Below are positions 1 through 5,310 of a stretch of 5,310 bases of DNA, piece after piece. The stretch spans positions 28,037 through 33,346 of the forward strand of contig PASO01000034.1 of NCBI GenBank assembly GCA_002712135.1, read 5' to 3'. The stretch's first letter is position 1. Each line of letters begins with the position of its first letter. The stretch is from Gammaproteobacteria bacterium. GTDB taxonomy: Bacteria; Pseudomonadota; Gammaproteobacteria; Pseudomonadales; Azotimanducaceae. The notes beneath the pieces were generated by a model. It made no database searches and had not been told where the DNA came from. It was given only the letters and a program-made list of their open reading frames with translations. Both the position numbers and the translations under genes were made by a program.

Positions 1-88
1 CAAAGTCAGAACTCCTATTTATGCGTAGAATTGACAAAAAACAGAACACGGTACCCCTCCAGAATGCACAAAATCAGCATTTGACTAA

Positions 89-116
89 TTGATCCACTCA
101 TCGTGTGCAGTATACC
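89..116 (+). promoter_or_regulatory. possible sigma70-type promoter for ahcY
   Basis: A TTGATC element (89-94) lies 16 bases before TATACC (111-116); each matches four of six bases of the sigma70 consensus. Transcription would start near 123 and leave a leader of roughly 95 bases. Two closer matches to the -35 box, TTGACA at 31-36 and TTGACT at 81-86, have no -10 box at a normal distance. This is a weak call from consensus matching alone. Confidence 0.25.
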
Positions 117-156
117 ATCGCACCTCGGCAGACACTTTAGAACTCCTGCCTGACTG

Positions 157-173
157 CGCTCATAACGAGAGCG
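157..173 (+). other. small hairpin in the ahcY leader
   Basis: CGCTC (157-161) and GAGCG (169-173) are perfectly complementary around a 7-base loop. The right arm lies in the purine-rich stretch just before the ATG at 180, so folding could mask that start. The 5-bp stem is short enough to arise by chance. I do not see the conserved core of the SAH riboswitch, which precedes ahcY in Pseudomonas and relatives. Confidence 0.25.
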
Positions 174-179
174 GACAAT

Positions 180-200
180 ATGAAAACCCATCAGCCCTAA
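180..200 (+). CDS. possible six-codon leader peptide (MKTHQP) before ahcY
   Basis: ATG AAA ACC CAT CAG CCC TAA forms a complete mini reading frame that ends 16 bases before the ahcY start. The purine-rich stretch GAGAGCGGA (167-175) could serve as its ribosome binding site, although it is not a strong match. The peptide has no run of methionine or cysteine codons of the kind expected for attenuation in this pathway. A frame this short can easily occur by chance, so this is an observation rather than a confident gene. Confidence 0.15.
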   Translation: MKTHQP

Positions 201-216
201 CAGCGAAGAGATAAAT

Positions 217-1584
217 ATGACTACACCTGACTACAAGATTGCCAGCATCGAATTGGCTGAGTTCGGCCGCCAGGAGATCGCTCTTGCCGAAGCAGAAATG
301 CCAGCACTAATCACTCTGCGAGAAAAGTACAAGGATAGCCAACCACTCGCTGGCGCAAAGATACTGGGCTGCATCCATATGACTATCCAAACTGCCGTTC
401 TAATTGAGACACTCGTTGCACTAGGGGCAGAGGTGCGATGGTCTTCCTGTAATATCTTTTCCACGCAGGACCACGCCGCTGCCGCGATCGCAGATCAGGG
501 CATACCTGTCTACGCATGGAAGGGAGAAACTGAAGAAGAGTTTTTTTGGTGTATCGAACAAACCATTCTTAAGGATGACAGTCCCTGGGAAGCTAACATG
601 ATTCTTGACGATGGTGGAGATCTGACCGAGATGGTGCACGATAAATACCCGGACATCCTAAATAGCATTCATGGCATCACCGAGGAAACCACGACAGGCG
701 TCCACCGACTGCACGAAATGCTCGAATCAGGAGAACTCAAAGTGCCAGCGATTAACGTAAATGACTCCGTGACAAAATCCAAGAATGATAACCGTTACGG
801 GTGCAGACATAGCCTTAACGATGCAGTTAAACGAGGTACTGATATGTTACTCGCTGGTAAACGAGCTATGGTTATAGGCTATGGCGATGTGGGTAAGGGA
901 TCGTCTCAAAGTCTGCGCCAGGAGGGCATGATAGTACGCATTGTTGAAATCGACCCAATCTGTGCAATGCAGGCTTGCATGGATGGATATGAAGTTGTCT
1001 CGCCATATCTCTACGGAAATAACACCGGAAAACTTGAGGACATCGACACTGACCTTCTTGGGGCAACGGATCTCCTCGTGACATGTACCGGGAATGTAAA
1101 CGTGTGTGACAAGAACATGCTTCAGTCAATTAGTAGTAACGCAATAGTTTGTAACATCGGACACTTCGATACCGAGATCGATACACAGTTTATGCGTGAC
1201 AATTGGCGCTGGGAGGAAGTGAAGCCTCAGGTCCACAAAATCTATCGAAGTGATGAGCCCTCGGATTATCTAATTCTGCTCTCAGAAGGTCGCTTGGTGA
1301 ATCTTGGGAATGCTACGGGTCACCCTTCACGAATTATGGATGGATCTTTCGCAAATCAGGTCCTAGCACAAATGTTTTTATACGAGCGTGCCTGGGCGGA
1401 CCACGATCCCAACCAACGGGAAGAAATAACTGTTGAGGTCCTACCAAAATCCTTAGACGAAGAAGTTGCCACTTACATGGTGAAAGGTTTCGGCGGCGTC
1501 GTCACTTCCTTAACCACTGAGCAAGCATCCTATATAAACGTAACAGAATCCGGACCCTACAAACCAGATTCATACAAGTATTAG
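217..1584 (+). CDS. ahcY: adenosylhomocysteinase (S-adenosyl-L-homocysteine hydrolase)
   Basis: This cytosolic NAD-dependent enzyme reversibly splits S-adenosylhomocysteine into adenosine and homocysteine, relieving product inhibition of methyltransferases. Family landmarks are intact: the substrate segment [13 protein letters not shown] (54-66), [17 protein letters not shown] (76-92), ILDDGGDLT (129-137) and EETTTG (156-161). The catalytic block NDSVTKSK (182-189) has K187, followed by D191 and C196. The NAD loop GYGDVGKG is at 221-228 and NIGHFD at 313-318. The C-terminal PYKPDSYKY supplies K449 and Y453, which in known structures reach the neighbouring subunit's NAD. At 455 residues it has the longer proteobacterial form, with the extra NAD-domain segment (about 262-285) and [12 protein letters not shown] that human AHCY lacks. 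The ATG follows a modest GAAGAG at 205-210. tesB begins 6 bases downstream. No methionine-cycle partner such as metF lies in the window. Identification is essentially certain. Confidence 0.97.
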   Translation: MTTPDYKIASIELAEFGRQEIALAEAEMPALITLREKYKDSQPLAGAKILGCIHMTIQTAVLIETLVALGAEVRWSSCNIFSTQDHAAAAIADQGIPVYAWKGETEEEFFWCIEQTILKDDSPWEANMILDDGGDLTEMVHDKYPDILNSIHGITEETTTGVHRLHEMLESGELKVPAINVNDSVTKSKNDNRYGCRHSLNDAVKRGTDMLLAGKRAMVIGYGDVGKGSSQSLRQEGMIVRIVEIDPICAMQACMDGYEVVSPYLYGNNTGKLEDIDTDLLGATDLLVTCTGNVNVCDKNMLQSISSNAIVCNIGHFDTEIDTQFMRDNWRWEEVKPQVHKIYRSDEPSDYLILLSEGRLVNLGNATGHPSRIMDGSFANQVLAQMFLYERAWADHDPNQREEITVEVLPKSLDEEVATYMVKGFGGVVTSLTTEQASYINVTESGPYKPDSYKY

Positions 1585-1590
1585 TAACCA

Positions 1591-2463
1591 ATGAATCAAG
1601 AACTTAGCGACCTGCTCGATCTGCTTGACCTTGAAGCAATCGAGGTCAATATATTTCGCGGCACCAGTCCTTCAGAGGGCTGGCAGAGAGTTTATGGTGG
1701 CCAGGTTATTGGTCAGGCACTGGTCGCGGCATCAAGGACGGTAGAGGATACGACACGAACCGCACATTCCCTCCATGGCTACTTTTTGCGCCCTGGCGAC
1801 ACCACGGTTCCTATTCTTTATTCCGTCGATAGAATCCGCGATGGCAAAAGTTTCACCACACGAAGAGTTGTAGCAATACAGCATGGAGAAGCAATATTTA
1901 GTATGTCAGTTTCTTTCCAGGTGCTGGAAAGCGGTTTGGAACATCAATCCGATAAACCTGATGTCCCTCCACCGGAGTCCTGTCTCAGTCAGCAAGAATT
2001 ACGAGAAAAATACGCGACTTCGATTCCCCAGCATATGACCAAGCAAGTAAATCAGTCACAGCCGATCGAGATGAGATACGTGGAACCCATTAACGAGTTT
2101 GATCCGGATCCCCACCCACCATTCCAACACGTCTGGATTAAAACAGTAGATGAAATGCCCGAAGACGTTCGGTTAAACCAATGTCTCTTGGCGTACGCTT
2201 CCGATATGACACTACTCGATACAAGCTATCGTCCACATGGACTCGGATCGCGAGCCAAAAACTTTCAGGTAGCGAGCCTAGATCACGCCATGTGGTTCCA
2301 TAAATCTTTTCGTACCGATAAATGGATGCTTTATCAGCAAGACAGTCCTTTTTCGGGAGGGGCGCGCGGTTTCACTCGAGGGACAATTTTTGGAACCAAC
2401 GGCGATCTCATTGCATCTGTTGCCCAGGAAGGACTGATTAGGCTTCGCAACACGCCTTCATAG
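1591..2463 (+). CDS. tesB: acyl-CoA thioesterase II (TesB family)
   Basis: The predicted product hydrolyses medium- to long-chain acyl-CoA to free fatty acid and CoA in the cytosol, and is a double-hotdog thioesterase. Its 290 residues compare with 286 in E. coli TesB. The N-terminal hotdog carries RVYGGQVIGQALVAA (33-47) and HSLHGYFLRPGD (59-70). The C-terminal hotdog carries QCLLAYASD (197-205), ASLDHAMWFH (228-237), ARGFTRG (258-264) and AQEG (278-281). The catalytic triad of E. coli TesB (Asp204, Thr228, Gln278) aligns with D205, S229 and Q279. Serine for threonine keeps the hydroxyl and occurs in other family members. There is no signal peptide. The ATG is 6 bases past the ahcY stop with no clear Shine-Dalgarno sequence, so translational coupling within one operon is likely. 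Substrate range cannot be read from sequence. Confidence 0.93.
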   Translation: MNQELSDLLDLLDLEAIEVNIFRGTSPSEGWQRVYGGQVIGQALVAASRTVEDTTRTAHSLHGYFLRPGDTTVPILYSVDRIRDGKSFTTRRVVAIQHGEAIFSMSVSFQVLESGLEHQSDKPDVPPPESCLSQQELREKYATSIPQHMTKQVNQSQPIEMRYVEPINEFDPDPHPPFQHVWIKTVDEMPEDVRLNQCLLAYASDMTLLDTSYRPHGLGSRAKNFQVASLDHAMWFHKSFRTDKWMLYQQDSPFSGGARGFTRGTIFGTNGDLIASVAQEGLIRLRNTPS

Positions 2464-2511
2464 CGCCACGTGCTGTACAAATGGTCACCAGACTTAGATA
2501 ATTGCCCGCTT

Positions 2512-2529
2512 TGCCGAATCGAACCGGCA
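2512..2529 (+). other. small hairpin in the tesB-to-ATPase spacer
   Basis: TGCCG (2512-2516) pairs with CGGCA (2525-2529) around an 8-base loop and is followed by TTCTT. The layout resembles a weak intrinsic terminator, but the 5-bp stem and broken T-run make efficient termination doubtful. It lies in the only sizeable gap between the genes (2464-2566), so it may mark partial separation of two transcription units. The same gap holds the 9-base odd palindrome TGGTCACCA (2482-2490). No convincing promoter was found there. Confidence 0.2.
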
Positions 2530-2555
2530 TTCTTACGTACCTACAATCGCAGCAA

Positions 2556-2562
2556 AAGGAAG
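2556..2562 (+). promoter_or_regulatory. Shine-Dalgarno sequence fixing the GTG start of the MoxR-type ATPase
   Basis: AAGGAAG lies 4 bases before GTG at 2567, with its GGA core 6 bases away. It is the best ribosome binding site in the window. The frame is open upstream to a stop at 2495-2497 but contains no ATG, GTG or TTG there, so this GTG is the only standard start that keeps the whole ATPase domain. Confidence 0.6.
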
Positions 2563-2566
2563 CCGT

Positions 2567-3517
2567 GTGGCAATCAAGAATGAAGACCGACTCGCGAACG
2601 TCGATATTATCGAGGAGAACTTTGAGTCATTGCACTACATCTGCAATGCACAGATTGCAACGGCAGTATTCCTTGCCTACCACCTAGAAAAACCTATTCT
2701 GATCGAAGGACCGCCCGGTGTCGGAAAGACTGAACTTGCCAAAACCACCGCGGAAATGCTTGAGCTTCCCTGCATACGTTTACAGTGCTATGAGGGCCTC
2801 GATGAATCCAAAGCCATTTACGAATGGAAGTACGGAAAACAGCTACTCTATACCCAGGTTCTCAAAGAAACTCTAGGTGAGATTCTCGAAGGCGCTAAAG
2901 GCTTATCAGATTCGGTTTCAAAGCTACACGATTTTGGCGATATTTTCTTTTCTGAGCAGTTCCTTGAACCAAGACCACTGCTAAAGGCACTAAAAGAAAA
3001 GGAAAGCTGTGTCCTACTGATCGATGAGGTAGACAAATCAGATCACGAATTTGAATCTCTTCTTTTGGAAATGTTGTCTGACTATCAACTTTCGATACCG
3101 GAGATAGGTACGGTAAAAGCCTATCCAGACAAGAAACCACTAGTGTTCCTAACCAGTAACAACACGCGCGAAATAAGCGACGCTCTTAAGCGCCGCTGTT
3201 TACACCTTTACATTCCATTCCCCGATGCCAATTTGGAGAGTAAGATCGTTCACGCTCGGGTTCCCGATATTCCCGATAGGCTTCGCAACCAATTGGTGTC
3301 GTTCATTCAGGAATTGCGAACAATGGATCTGAAGAAAGTACCCGCAATCAGTGAAACAATCGATTGGGCCAAGACGCTTATTCTGCTGCATTCAGAATCT
3401 CTTGATGCCAACCTCGTGCGGCAAACGCTAAACGTCATTCTGAAGTTTCAGGAAGACGTCGAGACAGTTGAGGCTGAACTACAAAGCGTTACTAACAAGG
3501 CGCTAAAAGAGAGTTAG
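2567..3517 (+). CDS. MoxR-family AAA+ ATPase (CoxD-like)
   Basis: This predicted cytosolic AAA+ ATPase of the MoxR group probably uses ATP hydrolysis to remodel a client enzyme, as CoxD does during maturation of the CO dehydrogenase active site. Walker A is GPPGVGKT (48-55). Walker B is VLLIDE (149-154). Sensor 1 is the asparagine of LTSNNTRE (N198), and arginine-finger candidates R209 and R210 lie in ALKRRC. RLQCYEGLDESKAIYEWKY (71-89) and the ISETIDWAKTL segment (261-271) are typical of the CoxD-like branch rather than RavA. At 316 residues it has the compact MoxR size, with one AAA+ module and a helical lid but no added C-terminal domain. Translation starts at GTG. The VWA gene begins 3 bases after its stop, the classic MoxR-VWA arrangement. 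The family is certain; the client is unknown because no CO dehydrogenase gene is nearby. Confidence 0.93.
   Translation: MAIKNEDRLANVDIIEENFESLHYICNAQIATAVFLAYHLEKPILIEGPPGVGKTELAKTTAEMLELPCIRLQCYEGLDESKAIYEWKYGKQLLYTQVLKETLGEILEGAKGLSDSVSKLHDFGDIFFSEQFLEPRPLLKALKEKESCVLLIDEVDKSDHEFESLLLEMLSDYQLSIPEIGTVKAYPDKKPLVFLTSNNTREISDALKRRCLHLYIPFPDANLESKIVHARVPDIPDRLRNQLVSFIQELRTMDLKKVPAISETIDWAKTLILLHSESLDANLVRQTLNVILKFQEDVETVEAELQSVTNKALKES
3509..3513 (+). promoter_or_regulatory. weak Shine-Dalgarno sequence bearing on the VWA gene start
   Basis: GAGAG lies inside the last codons of the ATPase gene, 7 bases before TTG at 3521 but 16 bases before the in-frame ATG at 3530. Its spacing favours TTG. 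The start-codon type and the natural-looking N-terminus MIDSTLVDFVKALR favour ATG. The two choices differ by three residues. Confidence 0.35.
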
Positions 3518-3520
3518 CTA

Positions 3521-4975
3521 TTGAACTCAATGATAGATAGCACGCTCGTTGACTTCGTCAAGGCTCTCCGCACGGCTGAACTAAAAGTGAGTCCCGCAGA
3601 GACCCTTGATGCAATGCAGGCCATGGACATTGTTGGCTATGAGAACCGTGAGTTTCTTAAGAACACACTGTCCATCGTCCTTGCAAAAAACCCAGAGGAA
3701 AAAGAGGTATTCGATACATGCTTCGAAAATTATTTCTCCTTTGACAAGTTCCAAGATTCGGAAAAGAAAAGTGAAGAGAACCCCAACAATGGGTTTGATG
3801 ATGATGGAGAATTCGACTCAGATGGCAGCCCACAGAGCGGTGGTAAATCAAGCGGCCAGGGTATGGGCCAAGGTGGTGGCGGACGCGAAGAAGACGATAT
3901 TAATCTCGAACCCACATCCGCACTAGGAAAACTACTCCTGTCAGGTGACAACACAGAACTAATGATCGCTATGGCAGAGGCCGGTCGTAAAGTTCAGGTG
4001 AATCAGATCGTAGTGTTCACTCAAAAAGGGCTTTATACCCGAAAGATTATGGATGCCATGGGACTTGCAGAACTCCAGCAGGAGATCACTGACCTACAGT
4101 CCACGGGCGGAATCTCTCGCGTTAACCTCGCTGACAAGCTTAATAGAGCCCGCGACCGGCTGCGCGATAAAGTTCGCGACTACGTCGAAAAGCAGTTTTT
4201 CCTGCACGCCGATGAATCAGGTAAGCAACTTCGGGAAGAACTCCTTAAAAAGGTCAAACTATCCAATCTGGAAAAACGCAACTTCAAGGATGTACACGAC
4301 GTTGTATATAAAATGGCTAAAAAGCTTATCGCTATTCACTCGAGACGACGCAAGCAGTTCCGTCGAGGCCACCTCGATATTCGCAAAACCCTCCGCCATA
4401 ACATGCAGTACGACGGCATGTTCTTCGACCTTAAGTGGAAGTCCGCAAAGGTTGATCGTCCAAAAGTTATGTGCATCTGCGACGTTAGTGGTTCGGTGAG
4501 TAACTACTCCAGATTTCTGCTTATGTTTCTGTACAGCCTCGCCGAAGTACTGCCAAAAGTCCGCTCCTTTGCCTTTAGCTCTGATCTTGGCGAGGTCACT
4601 CGCTTGTTTGAGCAGTCCACTCTTGAAGACGCTATAGCAAAAACGATGCGAGATTACGGCAATGGCTCCACTGATTACGGTCAAATGCTTCAGGATTTCA
4701 AAAATCATTGCATGGACGACGTTAACAAGAAAACCACCGTCATCATTCTCGGTGACGCACGCAACAATTATGGAGAAGCAAAGGAGGAAATACTTCGCGA
4801 ATTGTATAACAAGGCCAAGCGTGTTATCTGGCTCAATCCCGAACCAAAGATGAGCTGGACTGTGGGTGATGCTGAGATGAAAAAATATGCACCCTGTTGT
4901 CACCAGACCGAGGTTTGTAATTCTCTTGTGCACCTTGAGCGGGTGGTATCCAATCTTCTTCGCTCGGCTACCTAA
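3521..4975 (+). CDS. CoxE-like protein with a C-terminal VWA (MIDAS) domain
   Basis: This is the probable partner of the preceding MoxR-type ATPase. Such VWA proteins bind the ATPase and a client through a metal-dependent adhesion site. The 484 residues divide into a helical N-terminus (about 5-75), an acidic Gly/Ser/Asp-rich linker (about 82-127), a charged helical middle (about 133-285) and a VWA domain (about 313-480). The MIDAS looks complete: DVSGS gives D321, S323 and S325, with T384 in GSTDYG and D412 in ILGDARNN. The approach to it, IRKTLRHNMQYDG (287-299), is typical of the CoxE group. No signal peptide or membrane segment is visible, so it should be cytosolic. Length and a C-terminal VWA resemble E. 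coli ViaA, but the motifs fit CoxE better. TTG at 3521 is used here; ATG at 3530 is the alternative. The C-terminus carries a CCHQTEVC cluster (459-466). Confidence 0.9.
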   Translation: MNSMIDSTLVDFVKALRTAELKVSPAETLDAMQAMDIVGYENREFLKNTLSIVLAKNPEEKEVFDTCFENYFSFDKFQDSEKKSEENPNNGFDDDGEFDSDGSPQSGGKSSGQGMGQGGGGREEDDINLEPTSALGKLLLSGDNTELMIAMAEAGRKVQVNQIVVFTQKGLYTRKIMDAMGLAELQQEITDLQSTGGISRVNLADKLNRARDRLRDKVRDYVEKQFFLHADESGKQLREELLKKVKLSNLEKRNFKDVHDVVYKMAKKLIAIHSRRRKQFRRGHLDIRKTLRHNMQYDGMFFDLKWKSAKVDRPKVMCICDVSGSVSNYSRFLLMFLYSLAEVLPKVRSFAFSSDLGEVTRLFEQSTLEDAIAKTMRDYGNGSTDYGQMLQDFKNHCMDDVNKKTTVIILGDARNNYGEAKEEILRELYNKAKRVIWLNPEPKMSWTVGDAEMKKYAPCCHQTEVCNSLVHLERVVSNLLRSAT

Positions 4976-5163
4976 GTAACTTCCTTTGCCAGCCAAATTG
5001 TAGACTTCCAATCCAGCTTCCTTAATGTTGGCATGGTCGAATTCTTAGGTGTCCAGATGGTCATTTTCTAGGATGTGAATCTCGGTCGATTTGGCAATCT
5101 CACCCCTAGCCTAAATCACCTTCATACTGACTAGCATACCCAGACGACCGGGACAGGTAATAC

Positions 5164-5187
5164 CCTAGAACTCGCAGGCGAGATAGG
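5164..5187 (+). other. two-part hairpin in the 3' tail
   Basis: CCTA (5164-5167) pairs with TAGG (5184-5187), enclosing CTCGC (5171-5175) and GCGAG (5178-5182), with an asymmetric internal loop of GAA opposite A. In RNA the innermost pair would open to give a CAGG loop. No T-run follows, so it is not an intrinsic terminator. It could be part of a structured RNA or a DNA palindrome bound by a protein; nothing further can be said. Confidence 0.3.
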
Positions 5188-5238
5188 AAAGTCCAACAAT
5201 CTGGCCAACGTGACCGGAACCTAGTACCAAGGTAAATG

Positions 5239-5257
5239 GACCTGGTTCAATCAGGTC
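5239..5257 (+). other. perfect 6-bp inverted repeat in the 3' tail
   Basis: GACCTG (5239-5244) and CAGGTC (5252-5257) are perfect complements around GTTCAAT. As RNA on the + strand the stem could grow to 8 pairs through one G-U and one U-A pair, leaving a UCA triloop. The loop faintly recalls a tRNA T-loop, but the stem and loop register is wrong and no acceptor or anticodon arm is present. No poly-T follows. Confidence 0.3.
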
Positions 5258-5310
5258 AGAAGGATTGGCAAAGTAGTGTTTGATAATTTCGATCTCAAGT
5301 TTTCAAAGAA

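Larger units (their letters stand above)
4976..5305 (-). pseudogene. possible decayed gene remnant, unidentified
   Basis: No intact gene covers this 3' end. On the minus strand, one frame from the TGA at 5303-5305 down to 4976 reads like protein, for example FANPSDLIEPGPFTLVLGSG, then HVGQIVGLSYLAC, and nearer the VWA gene HANIKEAGLEVYNLAGKGSY. It is broken by TAG at 5165-5167, TAG at 5111-5113 and TAA at 5045-5047. The other two minus frames look much less like protein. LGSGHVG resembles a glycine-rich nucleotide-binding loop, but I cannot name a family. Three internal stops in about 109 codons is only slightly below chance, so this could be non-coding sequence that merely looks coding. If real, it would be a broken gene converging on the VWA gene. 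Confidence 0.22.

Noticed and set aside
31..36. Perfect TTGACA -35 box upstream of ahcY
   Set aside because: The bases at the expected -10 position (54-59) are CCCCTC, and no acceptable -10 box lies at a 15-19 base spacing.
2542..2547. TACAAT as a -10 box for the ATPase gene
   Set aside because: It matches five of six bases, but no -35 box lies at the right distance and the transcript would start almost on the ribosome binding site.
2502..2687. 61-codon + strand frame across the spacer and the start of the ATPase gene
   Set aside because: It overlaps the ATPase gene in another frame, starts at TTG without a good binding site, and its sequence looks like shadow translation.
4930..4978. Intrinsic terminator after the VWA gene
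   Set aside because: GAGCG (4937-4941) can pair with CGCTC (4961-4965), but the loop is about 19 bases, the stem lies inside the coding sequence, and no T-run follows.
4259..5011. 250-codon open frame on the minus strand opposite the 3' half of the VWA gene
   Set aside because: It lies antisense to the MIDAS-containing region, which is clearly coding on the + strand, in a register where the codon pattern mirrors. It starts at TTG with no ribosome binding site, and its sequence shows no family motif.
5045..5167. Stop-codon recoding (for example TAG as pyrrolysine) on the minus strand of the tail
   Set aside because: The frame contains TAG, TAA and TGA alike at near-chance density, which fits decay or non-coding sequence better than recoding of one codon.
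5239..5257. tRNA T-arm suggested by GGTTCAATC
   Set aside because: The stem and loop are out of register with a T-arm, and there is no acceptor stem, D-arm or anticodon arm around it.

Overview
The window looks like chromosomal DNA of a gammaproteobacterium, probably uncultured and with fairly balanced GC by eye. The main clue is the first gene. Its adenosylhomocysteinase has the long proteobacterial form and reads very much like the Pseudomonas enzyme from memory. No search could be run, so the lineage is an inference. There are no mobile elements, tRNAs, rRNAs or CRISPR arrays.

All four convincing genes are on the + strand and form two tight pairs. After a 216-base leader come ahcY (217-1584; S-adenosylhomocysteine hydrolase) and tesB (1591-2463; acyl-CoA thioesterase II), 6 bases apart. 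A 103-base spacer with a small hairpin follows. Next are a MoxR/CoxD-type AAA+ ATPase (2567-3517, GTG start) and a CoxE-like von Willebrand factor A (VWA) protein (3521-4975), 3 bases apart. The last 335 bases (4976-5310) have no intact gene. They are rich in CTAG and short hairpins, and the minus strand gives a protein-like reading broken by stop codons.

AhcY removes S-adenosylhomocysteine, the product of methyltransferases. TesB hydrolyses acyl-CoA. These are separate housekeeping tasks that may share a transcript. The ATPase and the VWA protein very likely work together as a MoxR-type chaperone pair that matures or inserts a cofactor into some other enzyme. Their target is not in the window: no CO dehydrogenase, methanol dehydrogenase or other cofactor enzyme is visible.

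I found no clearly new system. The points most worth a second look are the orphan MoxR-VWA pair with no visible target, the odd 3' tail, and the ahcY leader. That leader lacks a recognisable SAH riboswitch but carries a six-codon reading frame.
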